Source: Zoogloea oleivorans (GTDB lineage Bacteria; Pseudomonadota; Gammaproteobacteria; Burkholderiales; Rhodocyclaceae). Taken from it: a DNA stretch of 64,000 nucleotides. Shown piece after piece: positions 21,542 through 30,394 of this stretch. Each line of letters starts with the position of its first letter. Position 1 is the stretch's first letter. The notes under the pieces were generated by a model. It saw nothing but the letters and a program-made list of their open reading frames with translations, had not been told where the DNA came from and searched no databases. The stretch covers positions 1 through 64,000 of the forward strand of contig JAOAUC010000027.1 of the NCBI GenBank assembly GCA_030157785.1, in the 5' to 3' direction. Both the position numbers and the translations under genes were made by a program.

Positions 21542-23134
21542 ATGCTCACGCCCTCCCTGAAAACCTGGCTTTTCCCCGCACTCTGCATGCTGACAAGCGC
21601 GTTTGCGGCGGCCGGCACGGCAACCGTCATCCAGCCTGACAAGCTGCGCGAACAACCCAGTCGCAGCGCCTGGTCCGTCATGGACCTTCACCGGCGTGCC
21701 ACGGTGCGCGTACTGGAAACCCGCCGGGACTGGGTCAAGGTCGAAGCCGACGGCAACCGGAGCGGCTGGGTGCACGAACACAGCCTGAGCATGGACGCCC
21801 CGGGGCAAGACCCATCCGCCAACCCGGCCCGAACCCGCAGCAGCAGCGACGCCATACCGGTTGCCCGAACCGCCCCCCGTGCCAGCAACCATGCCCTGAT
21901 CCTGACCCTCGGCAATCCCTCCTCCGCCACCCGCCAGGACGGCAGCAACGCCGCCGCCATCGCGCGCCTGATGGGCGTACCCGATGCCAACATCCGCCAG
22001 CCCGGCCCGGATGCACTCAGCCTAGACGGGCTGCGCCAGGCATTGGTGGATCTGGATGCCCGGATGGGTGACAAGGACCGGGCCTTCATCTACCTGTCCG
22101 GTGAAGGCACGCGCCTGACGGAAGACGGTCGCTGCAGCACAGCCCTCGTGCTCCCTGCCAACCAGGGCGCAATCGGCTCCACCGAGCTTGCCGCTCATGT
22201 GCGCACGCTGGCACGCCGGGCCGACAAACTGGTGCTTCTGGTCGATGTGAAGGCAGGCAGTGCGGGCTGCCCGGCCCCCGAAGACGGCATCATGCGCAGC
22301 CTGAACGACAGCAAGAGCCGCGGCAGTAGCAACGTGCTCTACCTCACCGCCACCCAAAAAACGCCCCCCCCGCTGGCTGACGGCCAAGGCGGACTCGTCA
22401 CCCAGGCCCTGCTCGCCTGCCTCGACGGTCGGGCCACGATCAGCGCCGCCGCCGGCATGCCCAATGGCCGGGAGCTCCGCGACTGCACCCAGGCAACGCT
22501 GGCCACCCATGCCGGAAAGGCCAATACCGCGCCATTCATTGCCATCGCCGGCAACGGCGCATTGATCCCGGCTCCGGTCATGCCCGCAAGCGGCGCGATC
22601 AGCCCCCACGCACTGCTGAACGGCCTGCACGCCCAGCGCGACGAATCGCGCCAGTTCAGCGTAAGCGGCCTGCGCGCGAGCTATCGCGCCGGCGAACCGA
22701 TCCGCTTCACCCTGACCAGCAGCCGGGCCGGCTACCTCCATGTTCTGGCAGCCAGCGACGAAGGCTTCACACTGCTGTTTCCCAACCAGACCGACCCGAT
22801 CGGGCGCATCGACCGCAACGCCACCGTCAACCTGCCCCCGCGGGACAAGGACGCCAGCGCCGCCTCCCGAGCCGGCAAGAGCAAGACCAGCCTCCTCTTC
22901 ATTGTCACCGACGGTCCGCGCAACTTCTTCCGGGCCGGCCTCAGCCGTTCAGGTGCCTTTGCCGCCGCCCCGGCCGACGCCCGCACCCTGCGCGACCTGC
23001 CCCTGGAAATCCTCGGCGGCGACAACAGCCCCACCTGCACACGCAGCGAAACCCGCAACCTCGGTCCGGGCCACCTCCTTCTGTGTTCCACCAGTTTTGG
23101 ATCGGCGCTGCAGGAGATTACCGAAACGCCCTGA
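21542..23134 (+). CDS. Exported caspase-like protein with SH3 and DUF4384 domains, catalytic dyad lost
   Basis: A 530-aa protein. The ATG at 21542 places a signal peptide (SLKTWLFPALCMLTSAFAAA) at the N-terminus. An SH3b-like domain follows (about 35-80, RVLETRRDWVKVEADG). The central region (about 118-350) looks like a peptidase C14 caspase fold. In the first catalytic motif the usual SGHG is SGEG (Glu188 for His). In the second, where D-x-C-x-S-G is expected, I read VDVKAGS (Lys237 for Cys). The C-terminal part (about 365-490) resembles DUF4384 (GEPIRFTLTSSRAGYLHVLA). It is therefore probably a non-catalytic, exported caspase homologue. No Shine-Dalgarno is evident; earlier in-frame ATGs at 21476, 21485 and 21500 are possible. 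Confidence 0.75.
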   Translation: MLTPSLKTWLFPALCMLTSAFAAAGTATVIQPDKLREQPSRSAWSVMDLHRRATVRVLETRRDWVKVEADGNRSGWVHEHSLSMDAPGQDPSANPARTRSSSDAIPVARTAPRASNHALILTLGNPSSATRQDGSNAAAIARLMGVPDANIRQPGPDALSLDGLRQALVDLDARMGDKDRAFIYLSGEGTRLTEDGRCSTALVLPANQGAIGSTELAAHVRTLARRADKLVLLVDVKAGSAGCPAPEDGIMRSLNDSKSRGSSNVLYLTATQKTPPPLADGQGGLVTQALLACLDGRATISAAAGMPNGRELRDCTQATLATHAGKANTAPFIAIAGNGALIPAPVMPASGAISPHALLNGLHAQRDESRQFSVSGLRASYRAGEPIRFTLTSSRAGYLHVLAASDEGFTLLFPNQTDPIGRIDRNATVNLPPRDKDASAASRAGKSKTSLLFIVTDGPRNFFRAGLSRSGAFAAAPADARTLRDLPLEILGGDNSPTCTRSETRNLGPGHLLLCSTSFGSALQEITETP

Positions 23135-23220
23135 GCCAAACGGCCCGCCGCCGGGTGCATGCTAGACTCGGCGCTGGTATTCCGCTCCTGGCATTCCGCA
23201 CCTGATCACCCGGCACATTC

Positions 23221-24255
23221 ATGCAGTTTCACCTCGTTGTCCCCGGCCTTGCCTGGCCCACTGCGGCCTTCGGCAAACTCCCGGCCCAGCCCCGCCTGAC
23301 TGCGCTTCCCAGCCTGCTCGGTCATGCCAGCCATGCCTGGCGCGCTCCGATAGCCCTCGAAACCTGGCTTGCCGCCGAGTTTGGCTTGAGCGGGGCTCGC
23401 CTGCCCTACGCCCAGCTGCGCCGCCTGGGCGAAAGCACCGACGCGAACAGCGACGCCCACTGGCTCTGCTGTGACCCGGCCCACCTGCATTTCTCCCGCG
23501 ACCGGCTGCTCCTCGCCGACGCCAGCGGCCTCGCCATCACCCGCGAGGAGGCCGACACGCTGATGGCCGGCATCAACGAGACTTTTCCCGATATCGGCCG
23601 CTTCGAAGCGCCAGCGCCAGATCGCTGGTACGTCGCCCTGACAGAAGAGCCCAAACCGCTCTTCTATCCGCTAGCCGACGCCAACGGCCGCCCGGTGCAA
23701 CTCTTCATGCCCGAAGGAGACGAAGTGGCCCGCTGGGCACGCCTCTCCAACGAACTCGAAGTGTGGCTCTACAACCACCCGGTCAACGCTGCCCGCGAAG
23801 AAACCGGCCAGCGCACCATCAACGGCGTATGGCTGTGGGGTGCCGGCCCCCGGGATGCACTTGCTCGCGCACCGGTCAGCCACATCCAGGCAGACCAGCC
23901 CTTCGCCCGCGGCCTGGCCCGCCACGCCGGCATCGCAGCGCAAGCCGCCGACCGCTATCGGGCGCAGCCCGGTACCACGCTGGCTGTCGTCGACAGCCTC
24001 CAGCGCCCGGCCCTGCACATGGATAGCGCCGCCTGGCTGGCCGCCATCGAAGAACTGGACACCAATTGGTTTGCCCCCCTGCTGGCGGCCGTTAAAGCCA
24101 AACAAATCAGCAAGCTGCGCATCAGCGCCCCCGGCGACAAGCATTTCCTGCACATCGAGGTCTCCGCCTCGGGACTGTGGAAGTTCTGGCGCAAGCCCCA
24201 GCCTCTCGACGCCCTGCTCGCCAGCGCGCCAGCACCCAATCCGCAAAATCCATGA
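23221..24255 (+). CDS. RpfE-like / phosphoglycerate-mutase-like protein upstream of recJ
   Basis: A 344-aa cytoplasmic protein of the family annotated as RpfE-type regulatory protein or, loosely, as cofactor-independent phosphoglycerate mutase. It begins MQFHLVVPGLAWP and has the conserved motifs LFMPEGDEVARWARLSNELE and INGVWLWGAG. The name comes from Xanthomonas, where rpfE also adjoins recJ, so the linkage supports the assignment. True mutase activity is doubtful, since I do not see the metal-binding pattern of the iPGM/alkaline phosphatase superfamily. Its stop codon overlaps the recJ start (ATGA). A weak extended -10 (TGCTAGACT, about 23160) lies some 60 bases upstream. Confidence 0.75.
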   Translation: MQFHLVVPGLAWPTAAFGKLPAQPRLTALPSLLGHASHAWRAPIALETWLAAEFGLSGARLPYAQLRRLGESTDANSDAHWLCCDPAHLHFSRDRLLLADASGLAITREEADTLMAGINETFPDIGRFEAPAPDRWYVALTEEPKPLFYPLADANGRPVQLFMPEGDEVARWARLSNELEVWLYNHPVNAAREETGQRTINGVWLWGAGPRDALARAPVSHIQADQPFARGLARHAGIAAQAADRYRAQPGTTLAVVDSLQRPALHMDSAAWLAAIEELDTNWFAPLLAAVKAKQISKLRISAPGDKHFLHIEVSASGLWKFWRKPQPLDALLASAPAPNPQNP

Positions 24256-25943
24256 CCCGCATCCTGCCCCGTCCGGTACCCATCCGCGCCGTCACGCGCC
24301 TGCTCGAAGCCGGCACACACCCGCTCCTCGCCCGCATCTACGCTGCCCGCGGCATCGAAAGTCGGGAGGAGCTCGACTACAGCCTGAAGTCCCTGCTTCC
24401 GCCGACCCAGCTCAAAGGCGTACGCGAAGCCGCCGAAATCCTCGCCGACGCCATCGAAGCCGGCGCGCGGATGATCATCGTGGCCGACTACGACTGTGAC
24501 GGTGCCACCGCCTGCGCGGTCGGCATCCGCGCCCTGCGCGCCTTTGGCGCCGACGTGGGCTACCTGGTGCCGAACCGCTTCGAATACGGCTACGGCCTGA
24601 CCCCGGCCATCGTCGAACTGGCCGCCAAAATGGAGCCCGACCTGCTGATCACCGTGGACAACGGCATCGCCAGCGTCGAAGGCGTCGCCGCGGCGCGGGA
24701 GCACGGCATCGCCACCGTCATCACCGACCACCACCTGCCGGGCGACGAACTGCCCGCAGCCGACGTGATCGTGAACCCCAACCAGCCCGGCTGCACCTTT
24801 CCGAGCAAGGCCCTGGCCGGCGTCGGCGTGATGTTCTACACCATGCTCGCCCTGCGTGCCGAGCTGCGCGAACGGGGCGCCTTCGAGGGCAAGACCGAGC
24901 CGAATCTGGCCGAACTCCTCGATCTCGTGGCGCTGGGCACCGTGGCCGACGTGGTCAAGCTCGACCAGAACAACCGCATCCTGGTGTCGCAAGGCCTCCA
25001 GCGCATGCGCGCCGACCGCATGCAGCCGGGCATTCGCGCCCTGTTTGCCGCCGCCGGGCGGGACGCTTCCCGCGCCACCACCTTCGACATGGGTTTTGCC
25101 CTCGGCCCGCGCCTCAACGCCGCCGGCCGCCTGGCCGACATGTCCCTCGGTATCGAATGCCTGATCACCGACGACATCAGCCGGGCGCTCAACATCGCCC
25201 AGGAACTCGACAAGCTCAACCGCGAACGCCGCGCCATCGAAGCCGACATGCAGGAAGGCGCCATGGCCGAGCTCGACGGCATCGATCCGGGAACCCGCTC
25301 CACACTCACGCTGTTCGAAGCCGAATGGCACCAGGGCGTCATCGGTATTCTGGCCGGGCGCATCAAGGAGAAATTCCACCGCCCGACCATCGCCTTCGCC
25401 CGTGGCAACGAGGGTGAGCTGAAGGGCTCGGGCCGCTCGATCCCCGGCCTGCATCTGCGCGATGCCCTCGATCTGGTCACCAAGCAGGCGCCGGATCTGA
25501 TCCTCAAGTTTGGCGGCCACGCCATGGCTGCCGGACTGACCATCCGCGAAAACGACCTGGCACGTTTTCAGGCACTTTTCGAGAGTGCGGTGCACAGCCT
25601 CATCGACCCCGCCGATCTGACCCGCAATCTCGAAACCGACGGTGCGCTCGAAGACAGCCTCTACAGCCTGGAAACCGCCCGCCTGCTGGAGAGGGAAATC
25701 TGGGGTCAGGGTTTCGCTGCGCCGGTCTTCGACGATACCTTCCGGGTCGAAAACCAGCGCATCCTGAAAGACAAGCACCTCAAGCTGCAACTGCGCAAGG
25801 GCAGCACCCGCATCGACGCCATCCAGTTCAACCGCGCAGATCCAGCAGGTCCGTCCATCCACGCGGCCTTCCGGCTGGCCGTCAATGAATACAACGGAGT
25901 GTCGAGCATCCAGCTGATGCTGGAGCACTTCGAGACGGCATAA
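24252..25943 (+). CDS. recJ: Single-stranded-DNA-specific 5'-3' exonuclease RecJ
   Basis: Degrades single-stranded DNA 5' to 3' in recombination (RecFOR path), base-excision and mismatch repair. The protein has 563 aa; the ATG at 24252 overlaps the upstream TGA. The DHH phosphoesterase core has the metal-binding motifs DYDCDG (from residue 79) and DHH (159-161). The DHHA1 domain ends with GGHAMAAGL near residue 420, and the OB domain occupies roughly the last 110 residues. All catalytic motifs are present. A strong terminator follows directly. Confidence 0.97.
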   Translation: MTRILPRPVPIRAVTRLLEAGTHPLLARIYAARGIESREELDYSLKSLLPPTQLKGVREAAEILADAIEAGARMIIVADYDCDGATACAVGIRALRAFGADVGYLVPNRFEYGYGLTPAIVELAAKMEPDLLITVDNGIASVEGVAAAREHGIATVITDHHLPGDELPAADVIVNPNQPGCTFPSKALAGVGVMFYTMLALRAELRERGAFEGKTEPNLAELLDLVALGTVADVVKLDQNNRILVSQGLQRMRADRMQPGIRALFAAAGRDASRATTFDMGFALGPRLNAAGRLADMSLGIECLITDDISRALNIAQELDKLNRERRAIEADMQEGAMAELDGIDPGTRSTLTLFEAEWHQGVIGILAGRIKEKFHRPTIAFARGNEGELKGSGRSIPGLHLRDALDLVTKQAPDLILKFGGHAMAAGLTIRENDLARFQALFESAVHSLIDPADLTRNLETDGALEDSLYSLETARLLEREIWGQGFAAPVFDDTFRVENQRILKDKHLKLQLRKGSTRIDAIQFNRADPAGPSIHAAFRLAVNEYNGVSSIQLMLEHFETA

Positions 25944-25976
25944 AAAAACCCCGCAGCTTACGCTTGCGGGGTTTTT
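25944..25976 (+). terminator. Rho-independent terminator after recJ
   Basis: AAAAACCCCGCA pairs with TGCGGGGTTTTT around a 9-base loop, starting one base after the recJ stop. It is symmetrical enough to act in both directions, so it may also end the small gene read from the other strand. Confidence 0.92.
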
Positions 25977-26009
25977 GCAATTCGGGTGAGCGGCTCCCTG
26001 GGAGCTGCC

Positions 26010-26201
26010 TCAGTCAGCGCTGGTTGCCGGGCTGTCCGCCCCGGACGGCGCAGGCGCCTCATCATCACCGGCCGGCTGGCCGTCAGCGGCCTCATCGGGC
26101 GCGCCTTTGTCGTCGTGCTTGCGCATGCGTTTTTCTTCCGCTTTGCGCTTCTTTTCAAGCTCTCGCTGACGCTTTTCGAATGAATAATTGGTCTTGGCCA
26201 A
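26010..26201 (-). CDS. Small charged protein with TTG start
   Basis: A 63-aa hydrophilic protein. The N-terminal half is strongly basic and helical (AKTNYSFEKRQRELEKKRKA, then more Lys/Arg), and the C-terminal half is acidic and Pro/Ala-rich. I choose the TTG at 26201 because a GGAAGG Shine-Dalgarno lies exactly 5 bases upstream. The resulting N-terminus, MAKTNYSFEKRQRE, is the one I recall in related betaproteobacterial small proteins. A GTG two codons earlier would overlap that site. Function unknown; the basic coiled segment suggests nucleic-acid or ribosome contact (inference). It lies downstream of the RRM-protein gene on the same strand. Confidence 0.75.
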   Translation of the reverse strand: MAKTNYSFEKRQRELEKKRKAEEKRMRKHDDKGAPDEAADGQPAGDDEAPAPSGADSPATSAD

Positions 26202-26287
26202 GAGCACCTTCCAGTCAAATCTGAAAACAAAAACAAACCACTCACGGGCAGAATTGCCGCAGGGTTTGTCTGAAAAACCGGAAATTT

Positions 26288-26312
26288 ACCGGCCCGCCCA
26301 TGGCAGGCCGGT
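26288..26312 (-). terminator. Hairpin downstream of the RRM-protein gene
   Basis: ACCGGCC (26288-26294) pairs with GGCCGGT (26306-26312) just after the RRM gene stop. On the minus strand it is followed by only a weak T-rich stretch (TAAATTT), so termination may be partial and allow read-through into the small gene. Confidence 0.5.
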
Positions 26313-26319
26313 TCGATGA

Positions 26320-26733
26320 TCAGTAGCGGTTGCCGCCACCACCACCGTAGCCACCGCCACCACCGGTGCCGCTGCCGGGGCCACGACGACCACCACCACC
26401 GCCGCCGAAGCCACCACCACCGCCGCCACCGCCGGGGCCACGACGGGCACCGCCGCCGCCACCGCCAAAGCCGCCAGTGCGGGGCTCTTGCGGACGGGCC
26501 TCATTGACGGTCAGGTTGCGACCATCGACGTTCTTGCCGTTCAGAGCGGAGATAGCTGACTGCGCTTCCTGGTCGGAACCCATTTCAACGAAGCCAAATC
26601 CCTTGGAGCGGCCGGTTTCCCGATCCATGATCACCTGGGCAGATGTCACGGTTCCGAAATCGCCGAACAGCTCTTCAAGACTGCTCTTGTCGACGCTGTA
26701 GGCCAGATTGCCTACGTAAAGCTTAGTACCCAA
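26320..26733 (-). CDS. Glycine-rich RRM RNA-binding protein
   Basis: A 137-aa RNA-binding protein of the small bacterial RRM type, often cold-induced and thought to act as an RNA chaperone. There is one RRM (about residues 3-80) with RNP2 KLYVGNL and RNP1 KGFGFVEM. A tail of about 50 residues follows, almost entirely Gly with Arg, Phe and Tyr (RGG-like), which is long for a bacterial member. The start is the TTG at 26733, since TTG-GGT-ACT leads straight into KLYVGNL and a GGAG lies 8 bases upstream. The nearby ATG is out of frame. The Gly-rich coding repeat (GGC/GGT runs, 26336-26490) is low-complexity DNA. Confidence 0.9.
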   Translation of the reverse strand: MGTKLYVGNLAYSVDKSSLEELFGDFGTVTSAQVIMDRETGRSKGFGFVEMGSDQEAQSAISALNGKNVDGRNLTVNEARPQEPRTGGFGGGGGGARRGPGGGGGGGGFGGGGGGRRGPGSGTGGGGGYGGGGGNRY

Positions 26734-26875
26734 TTGACGCGCTCCATTTAAGAAATGGCGGCCTTGAGGTGGTCCGCGCATTCACACAATAGCAAGGCAT
26801 TCCGTGCGCGTCGAATGTTTTTGTAATGTCGCGCCACCGCGTATTACCCATACCGGACAGGTACGCCGGAATCTT

Positions 26876-26891
26876 TGTGGAAGCCCTGACA
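26876..26891 (+). promoter_or_regulatory. NifA upstream activator site 1
   Basis: TGT-N10-ACA (TGTggaagccctgACA), an exact match to the NifA-binding consensus. It is centred about 103 bases upstream of the -24 element of the nifE promoter. Confidence 0.8.
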
Positions 26892-26905
26892 AGCGCGCTG
26901 TTCTT

Positions 26906-26921
26906 TGTCGGATTCACCACA
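26906..26921 (+). promoter_or_regulatory. NifA upstream activator site 2
   Basis: A second exact TGT-N10-ACA (TGTcggattcaccACA). It lies exactly 30 bases after the first, about three helical turns, so both sites face the same side of the DNA. Confidence 0.8.
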
Positions 26922-26985
26922 ACGAAAAGCGCCCGATTCACCAAAGCAGTGCAGGTAATTCAAGGCCTTAGCCGCTCCCGTTGCG

Positions 26986-27000
26986 TGGCACGGAGCTTGC
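26986..27000 (+). promoter_or_regulatory. Sigma-54 (-24/-12) promoter of the nif operon
   Basis: TGGCACGGAGCTTGC matches the RpoN consensus, with GG (26987-26988) and GC (26999-27000) at the required spacing. The expected transcript start is near 27011, giving a leader of about 24 bases before the nifE GTG. Confidence 0.92.
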
Positions 27001-27034
27001 GCTTTGAATCCCGAGAACAACCGGGAGACCCGCG

Positions 27035-28528
27035 GTGAAACAATCCGAAGTAGCAGTCCTCCTCGACGAGCCCGCCTGCACCCACAACAAGAAGGCGAAA
27101 TCCGGCTGTTCCAAGCCGACCCCCGGCGCCTCGGCCGGCGGATGCGCCTTTGACGGAGCCCAGATCGCCCTGCTCCCGATCTCCGACGTGGCCCACATTG
27201 TCCATGGCCCGATCGCCTGTGCGGGCAGTTCGTGGGACAACCGGGGAACCCGCTCCACCGGCCCGACCCTCTACCGCATCGGCATGACCACCGACCTCAC
27301 CGAGCAGGACGTGATCATGGGGCGCAGCGAGAAGCGCCTGTTCCATTCGATCAAGCAAGCCGTCGAAGCCCACAACCCGAAGGCCGTCTTCGTTTACAAC
27401 ACCTGCGTGCCAGCCCTCGTCGGCGACGACATCGACGCCGTCTGCAAGGCCGCCACCGAACGCTGGGGCGTACCGGTGGTACCGGTGGACTCCGCCGGCT
27501 TCTACGGCACCAAGAACCTCGGCAACCGGATCGCCGGCGAGGCGATGGTCAAGTACGTGGCCGGCACCGCCGAGCCCCTGCCGCCCCCGCAGGCAGCCAT
27601 TGACGACGCCGCCCGCCGCGGCATCCAGATCCACAACGTGAACCTGGTCGGCGAATACAACATCGCCGGCGAGTTCTGGCTGGTCGCCCCGCTCCTCGAC
27701 GAACTGGGCATCCGCGTCCTGTGCACCCTGTCCGGCGATGGCCGCTTCCACGAAGTGCAGTCCATGCACCGGGCCGAGGTGAACATGATGGTCTGTTCGA
27801 AGGCCATGCTGAACGTCGCCCGCAAGCTCGAAGACCGCTTCGGCATTCCCTGGTTCGAAGGCAGCTTCTACGGCATCACCGACACCTCCCAGGCCCTGCG
27901 CGACTTCGCCCGCCTGATTGGCGACCCGAGCCTGACCGAACGCACCGAGGCCCTCATTGCCCGCGAAGAAGCCAAGATCTTCGAGGCCCTCAAGCCCTGG
28001 CGCGCACGCCTCGAAGGCAAGCGGGTGCTGCTGAATACCGGCGGCGTAAAGAGCTGGTCGATTGTCTCGGCACTGCAGGATCTCGGCCTCGTCGTAGTCG
28101 CCACCGCCACCAAGAAATCCACCGAAGAAGACAAGGCGCGCATCCGCGAGCTGATGGGCCCGGAAGCCAAGATGGTCGAAGACGGCTCGCCCCGCGCGCT
28201 GCTCGCCATGGTCAAGGAGCTCCGTGCCGACATCCTGATTGCCGGCGGTCGCAACCTCTACACCGCCCTCAAGGCCCGCTTGCCCTTCCTCGACATCAAC
28301 CAGGAGCGGGAATTCGGCTACGCCGGCTACACCGGCATGCTGGAGCTGGTGAAACAGCTCGCCGTGACCCTCGAATCGCCGGTCTGGACCCAGGCCCGCA
28401 GCCCGGCCCCGTGGGCCGCCCAGCGCCCGGCGCCGGTCGAACTGCCGCTGGACATCGACGACATCCCCATGCCCCTCGACGACGAGTTCGACATGGAAGA
28501 CGTCCACGCTCACCACCACGCTGCCTGA
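27035..28528 (+). CDS. nifE: Nitrogenase FeMo-cofactor scaffold protein NifE
   Basis: With NifN it forms the scaffold on which the NifB-derived cluster is matured to FeMo-cofactor. It has 497 aa and starts with GTG at 27035, 7-8 bases after GGGAG. Cys37, Cys62 and Cys124 occupy the same numbered positions as the cluster ligands of Azotobacter vinelandii NifE ([34 protein letters not shown]). The N-terminus has two further Cys (15 and 25), and the C-terminus is acidic and histidine-bearing (VHAHHHAA). It is first in an eight-gene unit driven by the sigma-54/NifA promoter; nifN follows after 11 bases. Confidence 0.97.
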   Translation: MKQSEVAVLLDEPACTHNKKAKSGCSKPTPGASAGGCAFDGAQIALLPISDVAHIVHGPIACAGSSWDNRGTRSTGPTLYRIGMTTDLTEQDVIMGRSEKRLFHSIKQAVEAHNPKAVFVYNTCVPALVGDDIDAVCKAATERWGVPVVPVDSAGFYGTKNLGNRIAGEAMVKYVAGTAEPLPPPQAAIDDAARRGIQIHNVNLVGEYNIAGEFWLVAPLLDELGIRVLCTLSGDGRFHEVQSMHRAEVNMMVCSKAMLNVARKLEDRFGIPWFEGSFYGITDTSQALRDFARLIGDPSLTERTEALIAREEAKIFEALKPWRARLEGKRVLLNTGGVKSWSIVSALQDLGLVVVATATKKSTEEDKARIRELMGPEAKMVEDGSPRALLAMVKELRADILIAGGRNLYTALKARLPFLDINQEREFGYAGYTGMLELVKQLAVTLESPVWTQARSPAPWAAQRPAPVELPLDIDDIPMPLDDEFDMEDVHAHHHAA

Positions 28529-28539
28529 GGAGCCCGACC

Positions 28540-29958
28540 ATGAGCGAGATCATCAAGCGCAGCAAAGCCATGTCGGTCAGCCCCCTCAAGGCCAGCTCGC
28601 CCACCGGCGCGGCACTGGCTTTTCTGGGCATCCTCAACGCCATCCCGATGCTTCACGGCTCGCAGGGCTGCACGGCCTTCGCCAAGGTGTACTTCGTGCG
28701 CCACTTCCGCGAACCGATCCCGCTGCAGACCACCGCCATGGACCAGGCCAGCAGCGTGATGGGTGCCGACGACAACGTGATCGAAGGCCTGGCCACCCTG
28801 TGCGCCAAGCAGAAGCCGGCCATGATCGGCCTGCCCACCACCGGCCTGTCGGAAACCCAGGGCACCGACATCACCCGGCTGGTGAAGGAGTTCTACCGCA
28901 AGCACCCGGAATTTGCCCACGTGGCGGTCATTCCGGTGACCACCCCGGACTTCACCGGCTGCCTCGAAACCGGCTACGCACTGGCCGTGAAAGCCATGTT
29001 CGAAGCTCTGGTACCGGAAGACCGGAGCCGCGTCGGCAAGCGGCCGAAGCAGCTCAACGTGATTCCGCATGCCTCCCTGACGCCCGGCGACACGGAAGCC
29101 CTGAAGGAAGTCATCGAAGCTTTCGGCCTGCGCCCGGTGGTGGTACCCGACGTGGGCGACTCCCTCGACGGCCACCTGATGCCCGAGGACTTCACCCCAC
29201 TGACCCTCGGCGGCACCCCGGTGGCGGAGTTCGCCACTCTCGGCGAAGCGGCCGCGACCCTGGTCATCGGCCGCTCGCTGGATGCCGCCGCCGACGTGCT
29301 GGCCGAGCGCACCGGCGTGCCCGACTACCGCTTCGACCACCTGATGGGGCTGGACGCCAACGACCGCCTGATCGGCCTGCTGGCCGAGATCTCCGGCCGC
29401 CCGGTGCCCGAGCGCATCGAGCGCCAGCGTGCCCAGTATCAGGACGCCCTGGTGGACTGCCACTTCATGCTTGGCATGGCCCGCATTGCCATTGCCGCCG
29501 ATCCGGATCTGCTCCTCGGCATGACCCAGTTCCTGCAGTCCCTCGGTGCCGAGATTGTCGCCGCCATCGCCCCGGTGCGTGCGCCGAGCCTCGACGACGT
29601 GCCCGCCGACAAGGTGTACATCGGTGACCTGGAAGACCTCGAAATCGCCGGCCGCGAAGGCGCTTGCCAGTTGGTCATCGGCAACTCCCACGCGGTCAGC
29701 AGCGCCGAACGCCTCGGCGTGCCGATCCAGCGCATCGGCTTCCCGCAGTATGACCTCGTGGGTGGCTACACCCGCACCTGGATCGGCTACCGCGGTAGCC
29801 GGCAAGCGCTGTTCGACCTCGCCAACCTGCTGCTCGAACATCATGAAAAACACCACCTCATCGCCCCCTACCGATCCGTCCTCCGACCTGCAGAAGCCTT
29901 CGCCGAGCTCGGCCCGGCCGCCGCGGCGCCTGCGGCTGGTGGCCTCCCAATCCACTGA
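28540..29958 (+). CDS. nifN: Nitrogenase FeMo-cofactor scaffold protein NifN
   Basis: Partner of NifE in the alpha2beta2 scaffold, 472 aa. The ATG at 28540 has a GAGG 12 bases upstream and starts [20 protein letters not shown], the usual NifN opening. Cys44 in [13 protein letters not shown] matches the cluster ligand Cys44 of A. vinelandii NifN. The rest follows the nitrogenase component-1 fold (for example [19 protein letters not shown] near residues 401-420). The last 20 residues are Ala/Pro-rich and not conserved. The in-frame open stretch before 28540 is inside nifE and is not used. Confidence 0.97.
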   Translation: MSEIIKRSKAMSVSPLKASSPTGAALAFLGILNAIPMLHGSQGCTAFAKVYFVRHFREPIPLQTTAMDQASSVMGADDNVIEGLATLCAKQKPAMIGLPTTGLSETQGTDITRLVKEFYRKHPEFAHVAVIPVTTPDFTGCLETGYALAVKAMFEALVPEDRSRVGKRPKQLNVIPHASLTPGDTEALKEVIEAFGLRPVVVPDVGDSLDGHLMPEDFTPLTLGGTPVAEFATLGEAAATLVIGRSLDAAADVLAERTGVPDYRFDHLMGLDANDRLIGLLAEISGRPVPERIERQRAQYQDALVDCHFMLGMARIAIAADPDLLLGMTQFLQSLGAEIVAAIAPVRAPSLDDVPADKVYIGDLEDLEIAGREGACQLVIGNSHAVSSAERLGVPIQRIGFPQYDLVGGYTRTWIGYRGSRQALFDLANLLLEHHEKHHLIAPYRSVLRPAEAFAELGPAAAAPAAGGLPIH

Positions 29959-29968
29959 GGAATCCGTC

Positions 29969-30394
29969 ATGCAACTACTCGTCGCCTTCGCCAGCAGTGA
30001 CCGGGTGGTCGTCGACCAGCACTTCGGTGCGGCCAGCGCCTTCGCCATCCACGAGATCGGGCCCGACAGTGCGCGCCTGGTCGAAGTGGCCCAGTTCATC
30101 GAAACCGCCATGGACGGCCACGAAGGCAAGCTCGACGCCAAGATCGCCCTCCTCGACGGCTGCTCCGCGGTGTTCAGCGAAGCCGTTGGCGCCTCGGCGA
30201 TCCAGCGCCTGCTCGGCAAGGGCGTGCAGCCGGTGAAGGTCGAAAACGGCACCACCATCGACTCGGTGATCGCGATGCTCCAGGGCGAGCTCAAGGAAGG
30301 CCCCACCGGCTGGCTGGCCAAGGCCGTCAGCCGTGGCGTCCCGAAGACCACCGAACGCTTTGCCAGCATGGAAGAAGAAGGGTGGAGCGAATGA
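29969..30394 (+). CDS. nifX: Nitrogenase cofactor carrier NifX
   Basis: Small carrier that binds NifB-co or the VK-cluster during FeMo-cofactor assembly; 141 aa, the usual NifX size. The family fold begins MQLLVAFASSDRVVVDQHFG, and the conserved DQHFG...AFAIHEI and DAKIALLDGCSAVFSEAVG motifs are present. A GAGGAA Shine-Dalgarno lies upstream. Its stop overlaps the start of the RseC-like gene (ATGA), which ties that gene into the nif operon. Confidence 0.95.
   Translation: MQLLVAFASSDRVVVDQHFGAASAFAIHEIGPDSARLVEVAQFIETAMDGHEGKLDAKIALLDGCSAVFSEAVGASAIQRLLGKGVQPVKVENGTTIDSVIAMLQGELKEGPTGWLAKAVSRGVPKTTERFASMEEEGWSE

Noticed and set aside
26336-26490. Possible trinucleotide repeat or mobile element in the GGC/CCA-rich tract
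   Set aside because: It is simply the coding sequence for the Gly-rich tail of the RRM protein.
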